A stretch of DNA of 64,000 nt from Nitratireductor aquimarinus (GCF_017255295.1 NZ_JAFKDE010000006.1:1-64000); one strand, 5' to 3'. Counted from the stretch's first letter, positions 26,366 through 35,838 are shown. Notes: generated by a model from the sequence alone, not told the origin. Made by a program: numbers and translations.

Positions 26366-26601
26366 GCGGAATTGCCAAGCGTTCGGTCAGCATTCGCGGC
26401 CACCGCACGAGCATTTCCCTCGAAAAACCATTCCTTCAGGAACTTGAAGCCATAGCCCGGCGGCAGAACATGCCGCTGGCCACGCTGATTGCCGAGGTGG
26501 ATGAGAACCGCAGCGCGGACAACAATCTGTCCTCCGAGCTTCGCCTCCATGTGCTGCGTGATCTCAAGGCGCGTCTTGAGGAAACGAACGACAAGGCATG
26601 A
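26362..26601 (+). CDS. Ribbon-helix-helix domain protein
   Basis: A 79-residue protein. An N-terminal beta strand, RTSISLEKPFLQELEAIARRQ, followed by MPLATLIAEVDENR, matches the ribbon-helix-helix fold found in Rhizobiales. It could bind DNA as a dimer; targets are unknown. It overlaps DUF4169 by four bases, and is the last gene of the sspB operon. The convergent AsmA-like gene ends 32 bases beyond. Confidence 0.8.
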   Translation: MSGIAKRSVSIRGHRTSISLEKPFLQELEAIARRQNMPLATLIAEVDENRSADNNLSSELRLHVLRDLKARLEETNDKA

Positions 26602-26633
26602 GAGCCTGCCGGGAGAATTGAGCGGCGACCGCT

Positions 26634-29600
26634 CTACTGGCCACCGTCCAGAAGTTCGCGCAGACGATCCGCTGAAAGATCCTTGGCCCGGAAAAACTCC
26701 GACACCGCATCAGGCGTATTGATGCCGCCTGACAGCGGCTCAAGCGGCGCACGCTCGATCTCTGCTGCGGAGCCATTTCCAGAAGGAGCCGGCGCGACAC
26801 GCTGCGTACGCTTAAGGGCTTCGGCGGCGCGAGCGGCTTCCGCCTCGCGGCGGCGGGCCTCTTCAGCCTCCAGCCGGGCCGTTTCCTCGGCTTCACGGCG
26901 GCGGGCCTCTTCCGCCTCACGCGCCTTGCGCTCCGCCTCTTCAGCCGCGCGGCGCTCGGCCTCCTCGCGCTCCAGCCGGAGTTCGCGCTCAAGCCGCTGC
27001 CGCTCGGCTTCGGCCTGCTCGCGCTTGACCTCAAGCTCTGCGAAATATCGCGCTTCACGGCGTAGGCGCTGCTTCTCCAGAAGCACCGACTGCATGCGCT
27101 CCACACGCACCTGCTCGCGCTCAAGCGCGCGCTGGGTGAGATACTGCGCCAGAGGTTCGACCGAAAGCCGGGAACCAACAAAGCCGAATGGCCCGGAGGC
27201 AACCACCTCGACACGCGGCTCCGCCCCCACCACCGCATCCACACCGGGATCGAAGACCAGCGCGCCATCGGTGGAGACTTCCATCTTCTGCAAATCGGCC
27301 GTGGCCGTGGTGCTGAAGGTCGCGCCATCCGTCGCCAGCTGCACGGGCGGCGTGCGCGCCATGCCGCCGGCAATGGTGAAGGCGAATTCCGTTTCGCCTG
27401 CGGAAAACTGTCCTTCGCGGATCAGCCGCGGCGCGAAAGCCTCGGTCTTTTCAAGATCGATCCCATTGCCCACCGCATCGGCTTCTTCAAGGATCTGCGG
27501 CAGCGCCTTCGGGTTCAGCCCGTTGATGACCAGATCCTTCAGCGTCGCGGAACCGGAGCCCGTCAGGGCCGCCGCCATCGCATTCACGCTCTTGCCGCTG
27601 GCGGTCACGCTGGCGCGAGCGCTCATGCGCCCTTCCAGGCTGCCCTGCGGCATCAGCGTATCAAGCGCGGTGTCGTTGAGACCGATCTGGGCCGAAAGAA
27701 GCCCGGTGCCTGCATTGTTTTTCAGCGTGGCAAAGCCTTCAACGGAACCATCGAACAGGGACGCCTTGAGATCGGAGACCGTCAGCCCCTCATCGTCCAG
27801 CCTGAGTTTCAGGCGCGCATCGCGGCCAGCCGAGAGAAATCCCGTCCAAAGCGCATCCGTGCGCAGGTCGAGATTGGCCGAGAACGGCAAAGACACGTCG
27901 TTGCCGAATGGCGCCTGCGGCCATGCCCCGTCTTCTTCGCCCGAAAGCACGTCCGGCCCCATGACGAGTTCGGCAGCCGGTGCGAGATCAAAGCGCGTCA
28001 TGGTGAGCGCGCCATCGATATGCGGCTTGCCGCCATCGAGCGCGATGTTCAGATCCCCCGTCACACCGCTGCCTGCCACCTCGCCTTCGAGATCGGTCAG
28101 AACGGCAAGCTTCTCGCTCCATTCAAGATCAGCGGAAAGCGCAACGGGCATGCCAAGCCCGAAACCGGGCAGAACCACGCCGCCAACGGCAAGCCAGGTT
28201 TCAATGTCATCGCTGACAAGCTTCACCTCGCCGTCGAGCGATGGCGCGGAAAGCGCATTGAGCGCCTGCCCCTTGAAGGAGGCGACAAGCCCCTCGCCCA
28301 TCACCCGCGCCTGCCCGTCAACCGTATCGGCCAGAGAGCCTTCGGCCGAAAGCTCAAGCCGCGCCTCGCCGACCAGACCAAGCGGCAGGGCCGGAATGCC
28401 GGCCAGTCCATAAAGAACGGCGGCTTCGTCGTTTCGCGCCGTCAGCGAGAGCTTGAAATCACCGCGCGCCAGATCGTCCTCTGCACCGCTGTCGGAAAGC
28501 GAAAGGCTCAGATCCGTGCCGCCGGCAACGCCTTCGGCACTGACGGCGATGCCCATGGTTTCATCGCCATTCTCGGCGGCACTGGCGACGAGGTTCAGCT
28601 CGGCGTCCTGAAGCAGACCGGGAAACGCCTGAACGCGCTGCGCCAGCGCCCTGAAGACACGGTTCTCGGGAAAGCGTCCCGCCAGCGCCAGAACCAGCTC
28701 GCCAAGATCGGTCGACAGAACCGTCGCATCGACCTGCCCCGTGGGCATGCCTGCAAAATTGCGCAACTGACCGGTCGCGCTCAGCTGCGCGCCGGCAAAC
28801 CCGCCGAGCGTCAGCCGGTCGATTTCCAGAACGCCCTCGCGCAGGCGAAGTGCCGTGTCGAGCGTGTTGGCCTGCATGCCCAGCGCCGCCACCGGGCCGG
28901 CCTTGATGTCGAGATCCACATCATGGCCCGAAAGCCGGTTCACGCCCGCATCGCTGACAAACAGCGACATGAAGGCCTGAATGCCTTCCAGATCGAGCGT
29001 CTCACCGTCGAGCGTTGCATCGAGCCAGGGCTTTGCGTTCTCCGGTTCCCGGCGCTCGACGCGTCCGTTGAAACGCGCGTCACCCAGGATGAGTTCAAGC
29101 CCCTCAAAGGTCTGCGCGCGGCGCGAAAGCGCCACATCGGCGCTGAAACCCGCAGCCGGAAGTCGGCGGATCGCGTCGTCCACATCGCGCGAAACCCAGG
29201 CGGCAAAGCCCGAGGGCTGGGCGATTGCCAGAAGCATGTGCCCGTTGAAGCCGAGTTCTTCATCCGTCGCCAGAAATCCGTTCGCCTCGAAGCGGGTGCG
29301 CCCGGGAAGTGTGGCCGCAACGGACCCCACCGCCCAGCCGCCCTCGGCGGGTTCGGCGCGCAGTTCGATGTTGCGGATGGTCGTGTCGCCGGCAACGATC
29401 GCCGGCAGGTTGATTGCAACCTCGCCCGGTATGGTTGGCGAAGGCACGGCGCGGATCAGTGCGGCAAACGCCTCGAAACGCCTGGCGATATCCAGACCGC
29501 CCGACGCGCTGTCGCCGTCATTCTCGCCATCGAAACGCAATTGCGCGCCGTCGGCTGAAATGAAGAAGCGCGGTTCGCCGCCAAGCTCCAGACTGGCCCG

Positions 29601-30506
29601 CCCCTCGGCGGTGTAAGGCGCGTCGGCCGGCCCCGTCTCGAAACGGAACTGCTCGACCGCCAGACGGTCGTGGCGCAGGTCGAAGAGACCCGTCAGCCGG
29701 TTGGTGGCGGCGGCACTCGTCAGCGCCAGCGGCCGCTCGGCCTCCTTGCGCAGCCTGGCCATGGCCTCATCGGAATAGGTGTTGAGCGCAAAGGCGCCGT
29801 CATAAAAGGCGGCCCCTTCCTCAATCCGCGCCTGTCCATCGGTGGCGAGCCTGACCGGCAAATCGTCCGGCAGCGCCTCGAAACGCACCCGCATGCGGCC
29901 ATCATCGCCCAGCGAGCCGGTGGAAACGGAAACGCGCATCGGCATCTCGTCGAGCGAGAGCGTTCCGCCAATACGCCACGGCCCGGCCAGACTGCGGGCG
30001 GAAAGCTGCGCATCGATGTCGGTCAGTTCGTGCTGACGCCCGCTTGCCGCATGTGCCAGCGTCACCGAGCCATCGACGATGGAGACATTCTCCAGCGTCA
30101 CCTGTCGCGCATCGAACGGCCCGGACGGACGCACCGCCCAGTCGATGCCGCCATCGGCGGCAATCGCGATCTGCGCATGCGGCCGCGTGAGCTGCATGTC
30201 GAAGATCAGCACCTCGCCGCGCAGGAAGGGCGCAAGCTCCGCATGCATGGAGAACTCGTCCACCGTCATGCCCGGCGCCTGCGGCGTCTTCCCGGCCACG
30301 ACGACATCGGTGAAGGTCAGAGACGGAAACGGCAGAAGCCGCGCGCGCGCAGAGCCTTCCACCCGGACTTCACGGCCAAGCACCCGCCCCGCCTCACGTT
30401 CGAAGGCGGAGCGATAATGGTTCCAGTCGATGAAATAGGGAGCCACCAGCGCCGAGGTCAGCGCCAGCACCACAAGTCCACCGAAGAATACGAACAGCCG
30501 GGCCAG
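26634..30506 (-). CDS. AsmA-family protein, very large, with a probable CTG start
   Basis: A protein of about 1290 residues anchored by one N-terminal helix (VFFGGLVVLALTSALVAPYF). The AsmA N-terminal domain follows (DWNHYRSAFEREAGRVLGREV), then a long beta-rich body like the AsmA/TamB-type lipid-transport bridges, and an AsmA C-terminal domain (TLMPQGSLEGRMSARASVTASG). The last 180 residues are a charged Glu/Arg coiled coil. The only start that keeps the whole anchor is CTG at 30506: AGGAG lies six bases upstream and an in-frame TAG sits 12 bases upstream. Otherwise GTG at 30473 is used, cutting into the helix. A role in envelope lipid homeostasis is inferred from the family. Confidence 0.88.
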   Translation of the reverse strand: MARLFVFFGGLVVLALTSALVAPYFIDWNHYRSAFEREAGRVLGREVRVEGSARARLLPFPSLTFTDVVVAGKTPQAPGMTVDEFSMHAELAPFLRGEVLIFDMQLTRPHAQIAIAADGGIDWAVRPSGPFDARQVTLENVSIVDGSVTLAHAASGRQHELTDIDAQLSARSLAGPWRIGGTLSLDEMPMRVSVSTGSLGDDGRMRVRFEALPDDLPVRLATDGQARIEEGAAFYDGAFALNTYSDEAMARLRKEAERPLALTSAAATNRLTGLFDLRHDRLAVEQFRFETGPADAPYTAEGRASLELGGEPRFFISADGAQLRFDGENDGDSASGGLDIARRFEAFAALIRAVPSPTIPGEVAINLPAIVAGDTTIRNIELRAEPAEGGWAVGSVAATLPGRTRFEANGFLATDEELGFNGHMLLAIAQPSGFAAWVSRDVDDAIRRLPAAGFSADVALSRRAQTFEGLELILGDARFNGRVERREPENAKPWLDATLDGETLDLEGIQAFMSLFVSDAGVNRLSGHDVDLDIKAGPVAALGMQANTLDTALRLREGVLEIDRLTLGGFAGAQLSATGQLRNFAGMPTGQVDATVLSTDLGELVLALAGRFPENRVFRALAQRVQAFPGLLQDAELNLVASAAENGDETMGIAVSAEGVAGGTDLSLSLSDSGAEDDLARGDFKLSLTARNDEAAVLYGLAGIPALPLGLVGEARLELSAEGSLADTVDGQARVMGEGLVASFKGQALNALSAPSLDGEVKLVSDDIETWLAVGGVVLPGFGLGMPVALSADLEWSEKLAVLTDLEGEVAGSGVTGDLNIALDGGKPHIDGALTMTRFDLAPAAELVMGPDVLSGEEDGAWPQAPFGNDVSLPFSANLDLRTDALWTGFLSAGRDARLKLRLDDEGLTVSDLKASLFDGSVEGFATLKNNAGTGLLSAQIGLNDTALDTLMPQGSLEGRMSARASVTASGKSVNAMAAALTGSGSATLKDLVINGLNPKALPQILEEADAVGNGIDLEKTEAFAPRLIREGQFSAGETEFAFTIAGGMARTPPVQLATDGATFSTTATADLQKMEVSTDGALVFDPGVDAVVGAEPRVEVVASGPFGFVGSRLSVEPLAQYLTQRALEREQVRVERMQSVLLEKQRLRREARYFAELEVKREQAEAERQRLERELRLEREEAERRAAEEAERKAREAEEARRREAEETARLEAEEARRREAEAARAAEALKRTQRVAPAPSGNGSAAEIERAPLEPLSGGINTPDAVSEFFRAKDLSADRLRELLDGGQ

Positions 30507-30575
30507 TTCCGTCTCCTAAATATGCGTCCTCAGCCCCTACACTATGCGTATTTCAGTGGCGTTAAAGGGGCTGCC

Positions 30576-30676
30576 GCATCGGCCCGAAAATCGAGATCGA
30601 TTTTCGGAAAGCACGATGCGCAGATTCAACAGGTCAGAGCGTCCTTTGTGCGTCCGAATGGACGCACGGCGCTCTA
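30576..30676. repeat. Composite two-hairpin repeat, copy 1
   Basis: Hairpin III (GCATCG...CGATGC, 30576-30619, with inner CCGAAAATCG/CGATTTTCGG) is followed after 16 bases by hairpin I (30636-30676). Hairpin I has outer arms AGAGCG/CGCTCT and an inner stem GTGCGTCC/GGACGCAC. The same arrangement recurs at 32791-32889 (inverted) and 54304-54405, and hairpin I alone recurs at 48107-48148. It lies between the AsmA-like gene and the oxidase gene, about 200 bases with no coding sequence. Confidence 0.85.
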
Positions 30677-30704
30677 ACACCACGCATGGTCGCACAAATC
30701 CGGC

Positions 30705-32123
30705 TTATGTGCGCCTTGCCCCGATGATCTTGCCCGGGTTCATGATGTTGTGCGGATCGATGGCTTCCTTGACCGCGCGCATCACGTCCACCGCGTCGCC
30801 CAGCTCCTCTTCGAGGAAGCGCATCTTGCCCTGGCCGATGCCGTGTTCGCCGGTGCAGGTGCCGTCCATGGAGAGGGCCCGCCGGTTGAGACGCGCAACG
30901 AAGGCTTCCGCCTGCTCGATCTCCTTCGGATCGTTCATGTCCATCAGAACCAGCACGTGGAAATTGCCATCGCCCACATGGCCGATGACCGTGGCGATCA
31001 GGCCGGATTCGGCGATGTCGGCCTCGGTCTCGACAATGCATTCGGCCAGCCGCGAGATCGGCACACAGACATCGGTGGAGAGCCCCTGCGCGCCGGGGCG
31101 CAGCGCCACGCAGGCCCAGTAGGCGTTGTGACGCGCCTTCCAGAGCTTGGTGCGCTCCTCGGCAACGCTCGTCCACTGGAACGGCCCGCCGCCGAACTCC
31201 TCGGCGATCTCGCCAAAGGTTTCGGCCTGTTCCTTCACGCCTGCATCGGTTCCATGGAATTCCAGGAACAGGCACGGGCCTTCCGGGTAATCCAGATCGG
31301 AATAGGCGTTGATCGCCTTCATGGCGAGGCCGTTGACGAACTCGATGCGCGCCACCGGCACGCCCATCTGGATCGTCATGATGACCGCCTGACAGGCCGA
31401 TTCCACATCCGGGAACGAGCAGACGCCGCCGGATACCGCCTGCGGGATGCCGTAGAGCTTGAGCGTCATCGCCGTGATGATGCCGAGCGTGCCTTCCGAG
31501 CCGACCATGAGCCGGGTCAGATCGTAGCCGGCAGAGGTCTTGCGGGCGCGCCGCGCGGTGGTGATGAGACGCCCGTCGGGCATCACCGCCTGCACATTCA
31601 CCACATTGTCGCGCATCGTGCCGTAGCGCACGGCGTTGGTGCCGGAAGCGCGCGTTGAGGCCATGCCGCCAAGGCTGGCGTTCGCGCCCGGATCGATCGG
31701 GAAGAACAGGCCCGTATCACGCAGATAGTGGTTCAGATCCTCACGCGTCACGCCGGGTTCGACCGTGCAGTCCAGATCCTCGGCGTTGACGGCGATGATG
31801 CGGTTCATGTTCATGAGATCGAGCGAAATGCCGCCGGCCGGCGCATTCACATGCCCTTCAAGCGAAGACCCCGTGCCGAAGGGAATGACCGGCACGCGGT
31901 GCTCGGCGCACAGGCGCACCACATCCTGCACCTCTTCCACATTGTTCGGCGCGAACACGCCATCGGGCAATTGCGCGGGAATATAGCTGGTCGAGTGGGC
32001 ATGCTGCTCACGCACTGAAAGTCCCGTCAGCAAACGCTCGCCATAGCGCTCCCCGAGTATCTCAAGAACGCGGGCAATGCCCTCTTCGTTGCGATCCAGC
32101 TTTTCCAGTTCCGCCAGCGCCAT
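30705..32123 (-). CDS. FAD-linked oxidase, D-lactate dehydrogenase-like
   Basis: A 472-residue flavoprotein of the GlcD/D-lactate dehydrogenase (cytochrome) group. The FAD-binding domain contains VIPFGTGSSLEGHVNAPAGG and FPIDPGANASLGGMASTRASGTNAVRYG. The oxidase C-domain ends with the metal/substrate motif IGHVGDGNFH and GTCTGEHGIGQGK. It probably oxidises a D-2-hydroxy acid and passes electrons to the respiratory chain; whether the substrate is D-lactate, glycolate or another acid cannot be told. The start at 32123 has GGAGAACAGGC upstream. It is divergent from the thioesterase gene. Confidence 0.9.
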   Translation of the reverse strand: MALAELEKLDRNEEGIARVLEILGERYGERLLTGLSVREQHAHSTSYIPAQLPDGVFAPNNVEEVQDVVRLCAEHRVPVIPFGTGSSLEGHVNAPAGGISLDLMNMNRIIAVNAEDLDCTVEPGVTREDLNHYLRDTGLFFPIDPGANASLGGMASTRASGTNAVRYGTMRDNVVNVQAVMPDGRLITTARRARKTSAGYDLTRLMVGSEGTLGIITAMTLKLYGIPQAVSGGVCSFPDVESACQAVIMTIQMGVPVARIEFVNGLAMKAINAYSDLDYPEGPCLFLEFHGTDAGVKEQAETFGEIAEEFGGGPFQWTSVAEERTKLWKARHNAYWACVALRPGAQGLSTDVCVPISRLAECIVETEADIAESGLIATVIGHVGDGNFHVLVLMDMNDPKEIEQAEAFVARLNRRALSMDGTCTGEHGIGQGKMRFLEEELGDAVDVMRAVKEAIDPHNIMNPGKIIGARRT

Positions 32124-32304
32124 GCCTGTTCTCCAATTACCTGGTCCAACCCTTCGCGTGGTCCAACACTTGTCCAGCGGGGTGGTTTTCGTTTCTATCC
32201 GAATCTGCCGCAATAAAGCACCTTTACAGGCAGTTTGGATCAATTTGGGTGACACAAACGCCGCAGGTCCGAAACAGTCCACAGGCCAGAAATACGGAAG
32301 AACA

Positions 32305-32793
32305 ATGCCAGACAACGCGCCCTACACTTCCCGCGTCTTCGAATTGCAGAAAGACTGGATCGATTTCAACGGCCATCTGAACATGGCCTACTACACCGTG
32401 CTCTTCGACCGCGCCTATGAGGAAGTGGGCGAGAGCCTGGGCATGGGCGCGCACTATGCGGCCACCCGCAGGCTCACCACCTACACGGCGGAAATCCATC
32501 TTAGCTATGTGCGCGAACTGCATCTCAGCGACCGGGTGCGCGGCACCTACCAGCTGCTCGACCATGACGAAAAGCGGCTTCACTCCTATCAGGAGCTGCG
32601 CCACGCCGACGAGGGCTGGCTGGCGGCCACCTGCGAAACCATGACGCTTCACATCGACATGTCGGGGCCGAAGGTCACCCCCTTCCCCCGTGATGTGCTT
32701 GAGCGGGTCGAAGCGATGCGCACGCTCCACGCGACGCTCGAAACACCCACCCGCGCTGGCCGGTCAATCGCAATCCGTCGCCGAAAGAGCTAG
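32305..32793 (+). CDS. Thioesterase-family (4HBT hot-dog) protein
   Basis: A 162-residue hot-dog-fold protein. The catalytic-region motif WIDFNGHLNMAYYTVLFDRA near residues 18-37 is characteristic of the 4-hydroxybenzoyl-CoA thioesterase group, and the long central helix and sheets follow (TAEIHLSYVRELHLSDRV). Substrate is unknown; related domains are found with carnitine catabolism enzymes in rhizobia. Start ATG at 32305 has GGAAGAACA upstream. The stop codon TAG is the first base triplet of a hairpin repeat. Confidence 0.88.
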   Translation: MPDNAPYTSRVFELQKDWIDFNGHLNMAYYTVLFDRAYEEVGESLGMGAHYAATRRLTTYTAEIHLSYVRELHLSDRVRGTYQLLDHDEKRLHSYQELRHADEGWLAATCETMTLHIDMSGPKVTPFPRDVLERVEAMRTLHATLETPTRAGRSIAIRRRKS

Positions 32794-32889
32794 ATCACCA
32801 GCGTCCCTTCGGACGCAAAAGGCCGATCTAAACTATTGATGGAGCACCGGAATAGCCGAATACCGGATTCCACTTTCCGGTCCGATGCT
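32791..32889. repeat. Composite two-hairpin repeat, copy 2 (inverted orientation)
   Basis: Hairpin I (TAGATC at 32791 to GATCTA at 32830, inner GCGTCC/GGACGC) is followed after 11 bases by hairpin III (GAGCACCGG at 32842 to CCGATGCTT at 32889). Read on the minus strand the order matches copies 1 and 3. The TAG is also the thioesterase stop codon. Confidence 0.85.
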
Positions 32890-32914
32890 TTAGGCTCGGG
32901 AAAACGGGGCAGGC

Positions 32915-34555
32915 ATGTCGATTCTCAGGCTGATACAGCGGCTTCCGCAAATTCTGCGGACGTGGATTGAACCAAACGTCAGCGCGTTCCTCAACGCGCG
33001 CCTGCCGCTTGTCTGGCTTCTGTCGCTGTTTCTGGGGCTCGGCGTCGCCATTGCCGCAATCATCTTCCGCGAGCTGATCGGCGTCTTCCAGCTTTTCTGG
33101 CTCGGCACGCGTTCGGAGCGCGTGTTCACCGCCGCCCTGTCGCTGCCCTGGTACTGGATCGTGGCCGGCCCCACCGTGGGCGGGCTTTTCGTCGGCCTGC
33201 TGCTCACGCGGCTTGAAGCGCGCCGCACAGGCGCGGTGGCCGACGTGATCGAGGCGCGCGCGCTTTCCGGCCGCAGCAAGCTTTCCTTCCGCGAAGGCAT
33301 CCTGTCCGCATTCATCACCGCGCTTTCGCTCGGTTCGGGCGCGAGTGCGGGGCGCGAAGGGCCCGTGGTGCACCTGGGCGCAGTGCTTGCCAGCGCCATC
33401 GCCTGGCGCGCAAACCTGCCCGAATGGTGCCGGCGCACATTGCTTGGCGCAGGTGTTGCAAGCGCCATCTCCGCCTCGTTCAACGCACCCATCGCCGGCG
33501 TCCTGTTCGCCCATGAGGTCATCCTCGGGCACTACGCCATGCGCTCCTTCGTGCCCATCGTCATCGCCTCGGCGGCGGGTGCGGTGGCCTCGCGCCTCTG
33601 GTTCGGCAGTTCGGCTGCCTTTCTGGTGCCCACCCACCAGATCACGTCCTTCTGGGAGTTTCCGGCCTTCGCGCTGCTCGGCGTGACCGCCGCCGTGGTC
33701 GCGATCCTGTTCCAGTTCTCGCTCTTCGTCTCCGACTATGCGGCGCGCGGCGTGCGCATTCCCTTATGGACGCGCCCCGTGGTCGGCGGGCTCATCGTCG
33801 GCGGCATGGCCGTGGTCTTCCCGCAGATCCTCGGCGTCGGTTACGAGATCACCGACATGGCGCTGTGGAACCGCCTGCCGCTCATGACCATGCTGGCGCT
33901 CATCGTCGTCAAGACGGCCGCAACTTCCATCACGCTCGCCATGCGGTTTGGCGGCGGCATCTTTTCCCCAGCCCTCTTCCTCGGCGCGCTCACCGGCGGC
34001 GCATTCGGCATCATCGCCGCCGCAGCCTTCCCCAACATGGCATCGAGCGAAGGGCTCTACGCCATCCTCGGCATGGGTGCCGTTGCCGGAGCCGTTCTCG
34101 GCGCCCCCATCTCCACCACCGTCATCGTGTTCGAACTGACCGGCGGCTACGAACTGTCCATCGCGCTCCTGCTCACCGTTGCGGTGGCGCATGGCATCAC
34201 CCAGGCCATTCACGGCCATTCCTGGTTCCAGTGGCAGCTGGAGATGCGCGGGCTGTTTCTCGTGGAGGGGCCGCACAAGACGCTCGGCCACATGACCCGT
34301 GTGATGGATTTCATGGAGCCACTGCCGGAGGATGAGGAACCTGTGGCCTTCGACCCGGAAACGGGCGCGCCGGCGCTCAAACCGACCGACACGCTGGAGG
34401 CGGCGCTGCGCGCCTTCGACAAGGGCGGCTATGACCGCCTGCCCGTGGTCGATCTGCAGGATCCGGGCCGCGTCATCGCCTTTGCCAGCCATGTGCGGGC
34501 GCTGCGTTTCTTCAACCGCGCGCTGGTGGACATCAGCGAAGAAGAACACCGATAG
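32915..34555 (+). CDS. ClC-family chloride channel with a C-terminal CBS domain
   Basis: A 546-residue membrane protein with the ClC fold. Selectivity motifs are GSGASAGREGP near residues 144-154 (including the gating glutamate in GREGP), and GGGIFSPALFLG. A single CBS-type segment follows near residues 480-535. At the position of the internal proton glutamate of antiporters, FAHEVILGH has Val (compare FIIEEM in the E. coli exchanger), as in ClC channels. It may therefore be a channel-type rather than a Cl/H exchanger; this is inference from one residue. It starts 25 bases after the repeat pair. Confidence 0.92.
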   Translation: MSILRLIQRLPQILRTWIEPNVSAFLNARLPLVWLLSLFLGLGVAIAAIIFRELIGVFQLFWLGTRSERVFTAALSLPWYWIVAGPTVGGLFVGLLLTRLEARRTGAVADVIEARALSGRSKLSFREGILSAFITALSLGSGASAGREGPVVHLGAVLASAIAWRANLPEWCRRTLLGAGVASAISASFNAPIAGVLFAHEVILGHYAMRSFVPIVIASAAGAVASRLWFGSSAAFLVPTHQITSFWEFPAFALLGVTAAVVAILFQFSLFVSDYAARGVRIPLWTRPVVGGLIVGGMAVVFPQILGVGYEITDMALWNRLPLMTMLALIVVKTAATSITLAMRFGGGIFSPALFLGALTGGAFGIIAAAAFPNMASSEGLYAILGMGAVAGAVLGAPISTTVIVFELTGGYELSIALLLTVAVAHGITQAIHGHSWFQWQLEMRGLFLVEGPHKTLGHMTRVMDFMEPLPEDEEPVAFDPETGAPALKPTDTLEAALRAFDKGGYDRLPVVDLQDPGRVIAFASHVRALRFFNRALVDISEEEHR

Positions 34556-34726
34556 TTCTTTTGCGCCAAAGGCTTAAAGGGATAAGGACTGGTTAAAGGC
34601 TCCGTTAACCATAACGCCAGCGGCCAGATCTTTGCACAAGTTTAACCATGTCGCCCGCTTGAAGCGGCCCCTCCCCGCGCAGACCATCGCCTGAAACCAG
34701 TCGATTCGTAGGCGGCGAGAAGCCAG

Positions 34727-34957
34727 TTGTTGAACGAGGAAGCCAGAGCCCTGTCGGACAGTCTCGCGCATTCGCACGAGATCTCCGATTATGATTTCTG
34801 GCGCGCGCTCAAATCCATCGAGGACGAGCTCTACTGGCTGGAGCGCAACCGCAGGCCCATTCCCATCGATCTGATCTATGTGCGCGCCATTGTGCGCACC
34901 GCGCGCCAGAAACGCATTTTTCTGGACTTCGATCCCCTGCCCTTCGGCTCATACTGA
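34727..34957 (+). CDS. Hypothetical small protein
   Basis: A 76-residue protein of helical character (DYDFWRALKSIEDELYWLERN). I recognise no domain. Translation probably begins at TTG 34727 or the following TTG, with GGCGAGAAG upstream. Coding-like third-position GC supports a real gene. It is convergent with the dienelactone hydrolase gene, ending two bases before it. Confidence 0.6.
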   Translation: MLNEEARALSDSLAHSHEISDYDFWRALKSIEDELYWLERNRRPIPIDLIYVRAIVRTARQKRIFLDFDPLPFGSY

Positions 34958-34959
34958 AG

Positions 34960-35838
34960 TCAGGTCAGATTCTCCTTCAGAAACGCAATGGTGCGCTCCC
35001 AGGCCAGTTCCGCCGCAGCACTGTCATAGCGGGCTTCGGAGGTGTCGTTGTTGAACGCGTGGTTCACCCCTTCATAGACATGGATGGTGAAGGTCTTGCC
35101 CGCATCTTCAAGTGCGGCCCGATAAGCGTCGATGCCCGCATTCACGCGCTCATCCAGCCCGGCATAGTGCAGGAGCAGCGGTGCTTCGATCCGCACCACA
35201 TCTTCCGCCGCCGGCTGCGTGCCGTAATAGGCGACGCCCGCATCCAGTTCGGGATCGGCAACGGCCAGATTGTTCACCAGCGCCCCGCCCCAGCAGAAGC
35301 CGATCACGCCCACCTTGCCGGTCGTGGCGTCATGCCCCGCCAGAAAGGCCTGCGTGGCCACCGCATTGCCCACCGTCTGATCGCGATCCAGCGCGCCGAA
35401 CAGGCCGCGCGCCTTGTCCTCATCCTCCGGCGTGCCGCCCAGCGGTGAGAGGAAGTCCGGGGCAAGCGCCACAAAGCCTTCCAGCGCCACACGCCGCGCC
35501 ACATCGCGGATATGCGGGTTGAGGCCGCGGTTTTCGTGAACGACGATCACAGCCGGCAGTTTCTCGCCCGCATCCGCAGGCCGCACGAGATAGCCCTTCA
35601 TCTCGCCGCCCTCACCCGGATAGGTGATGTCTTCGGCTTCAAGGCGTTCGTCATCGTCTGCGACCATGGCCGCGCGGGCGGAATTTGCCGCCAGAAGGGG
35701 CGCGATGGCGGCCGCAGCTGCACCCGACCCGGCCAGTCGCGTCAGCCTGTTCATGAAGGCGCGGCGGTCGAGGGTCAGATGGGTGTATTCGTCATAGGCG
35801 TCGATCATCGCCTGGGTGATCTTCGGCTGATCCTGCAT
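34960..35838 (-). CDS. Dienelactone hydrolase-family protein with Tat-like signal
   Basis: A 292-residue alpha/beta hydrolase. The N-terminal region has a twin-arginine-type sequence (DRRAFMNRLTRLAG, near residues 24-37), followed by an Ala-rich hydrophobic stretch ending NSARAA, suggesting export. The nucleophile Cys is in GVIGFCWGGALVNNL, the catalytic Asp lies in the YAGLDERVN region, and the His is in EGVNHAFNN. The start at 35838 has GGGAGTG upstream. It is divergent from a MerR regulator that may control it. The exact ester or lactone substrate is unknown. Confidence 0.88.
   Translation of the reverse strand: MQDQPKITQAMIDAYDEYTHLTLDRRAFMNRLTRLAGSGAAAAAIAPLLAANSARAAMVADDDERLEAEDITYPGEGGEMKGYLVRPADAGEKLPAVIVVHENRGLNPHIRDVARRVALEGFVALAPDFLSPLGGTPEDEDKARGLFGALDRDQTVGNAVATQAFLAGHDATTGKVGVIGFCWGGALVNNLAVADPELDAGVAYYGTQPAAEDVVRIEAPLLLHYAGLDERVNAGIDAYRAALEDAGKTFTIHVYEGVNHAFNNDTSEARYDSAAAELAWERTIAFLKENLT

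Noticed and set aside
26683-28413. A 576-codon Ser/Ala-rich open frame antisense to the AsmA-like gene
   Set aside because: The repetitive Ser/Arg composition arises from the coiled-coil codons on the other strand.
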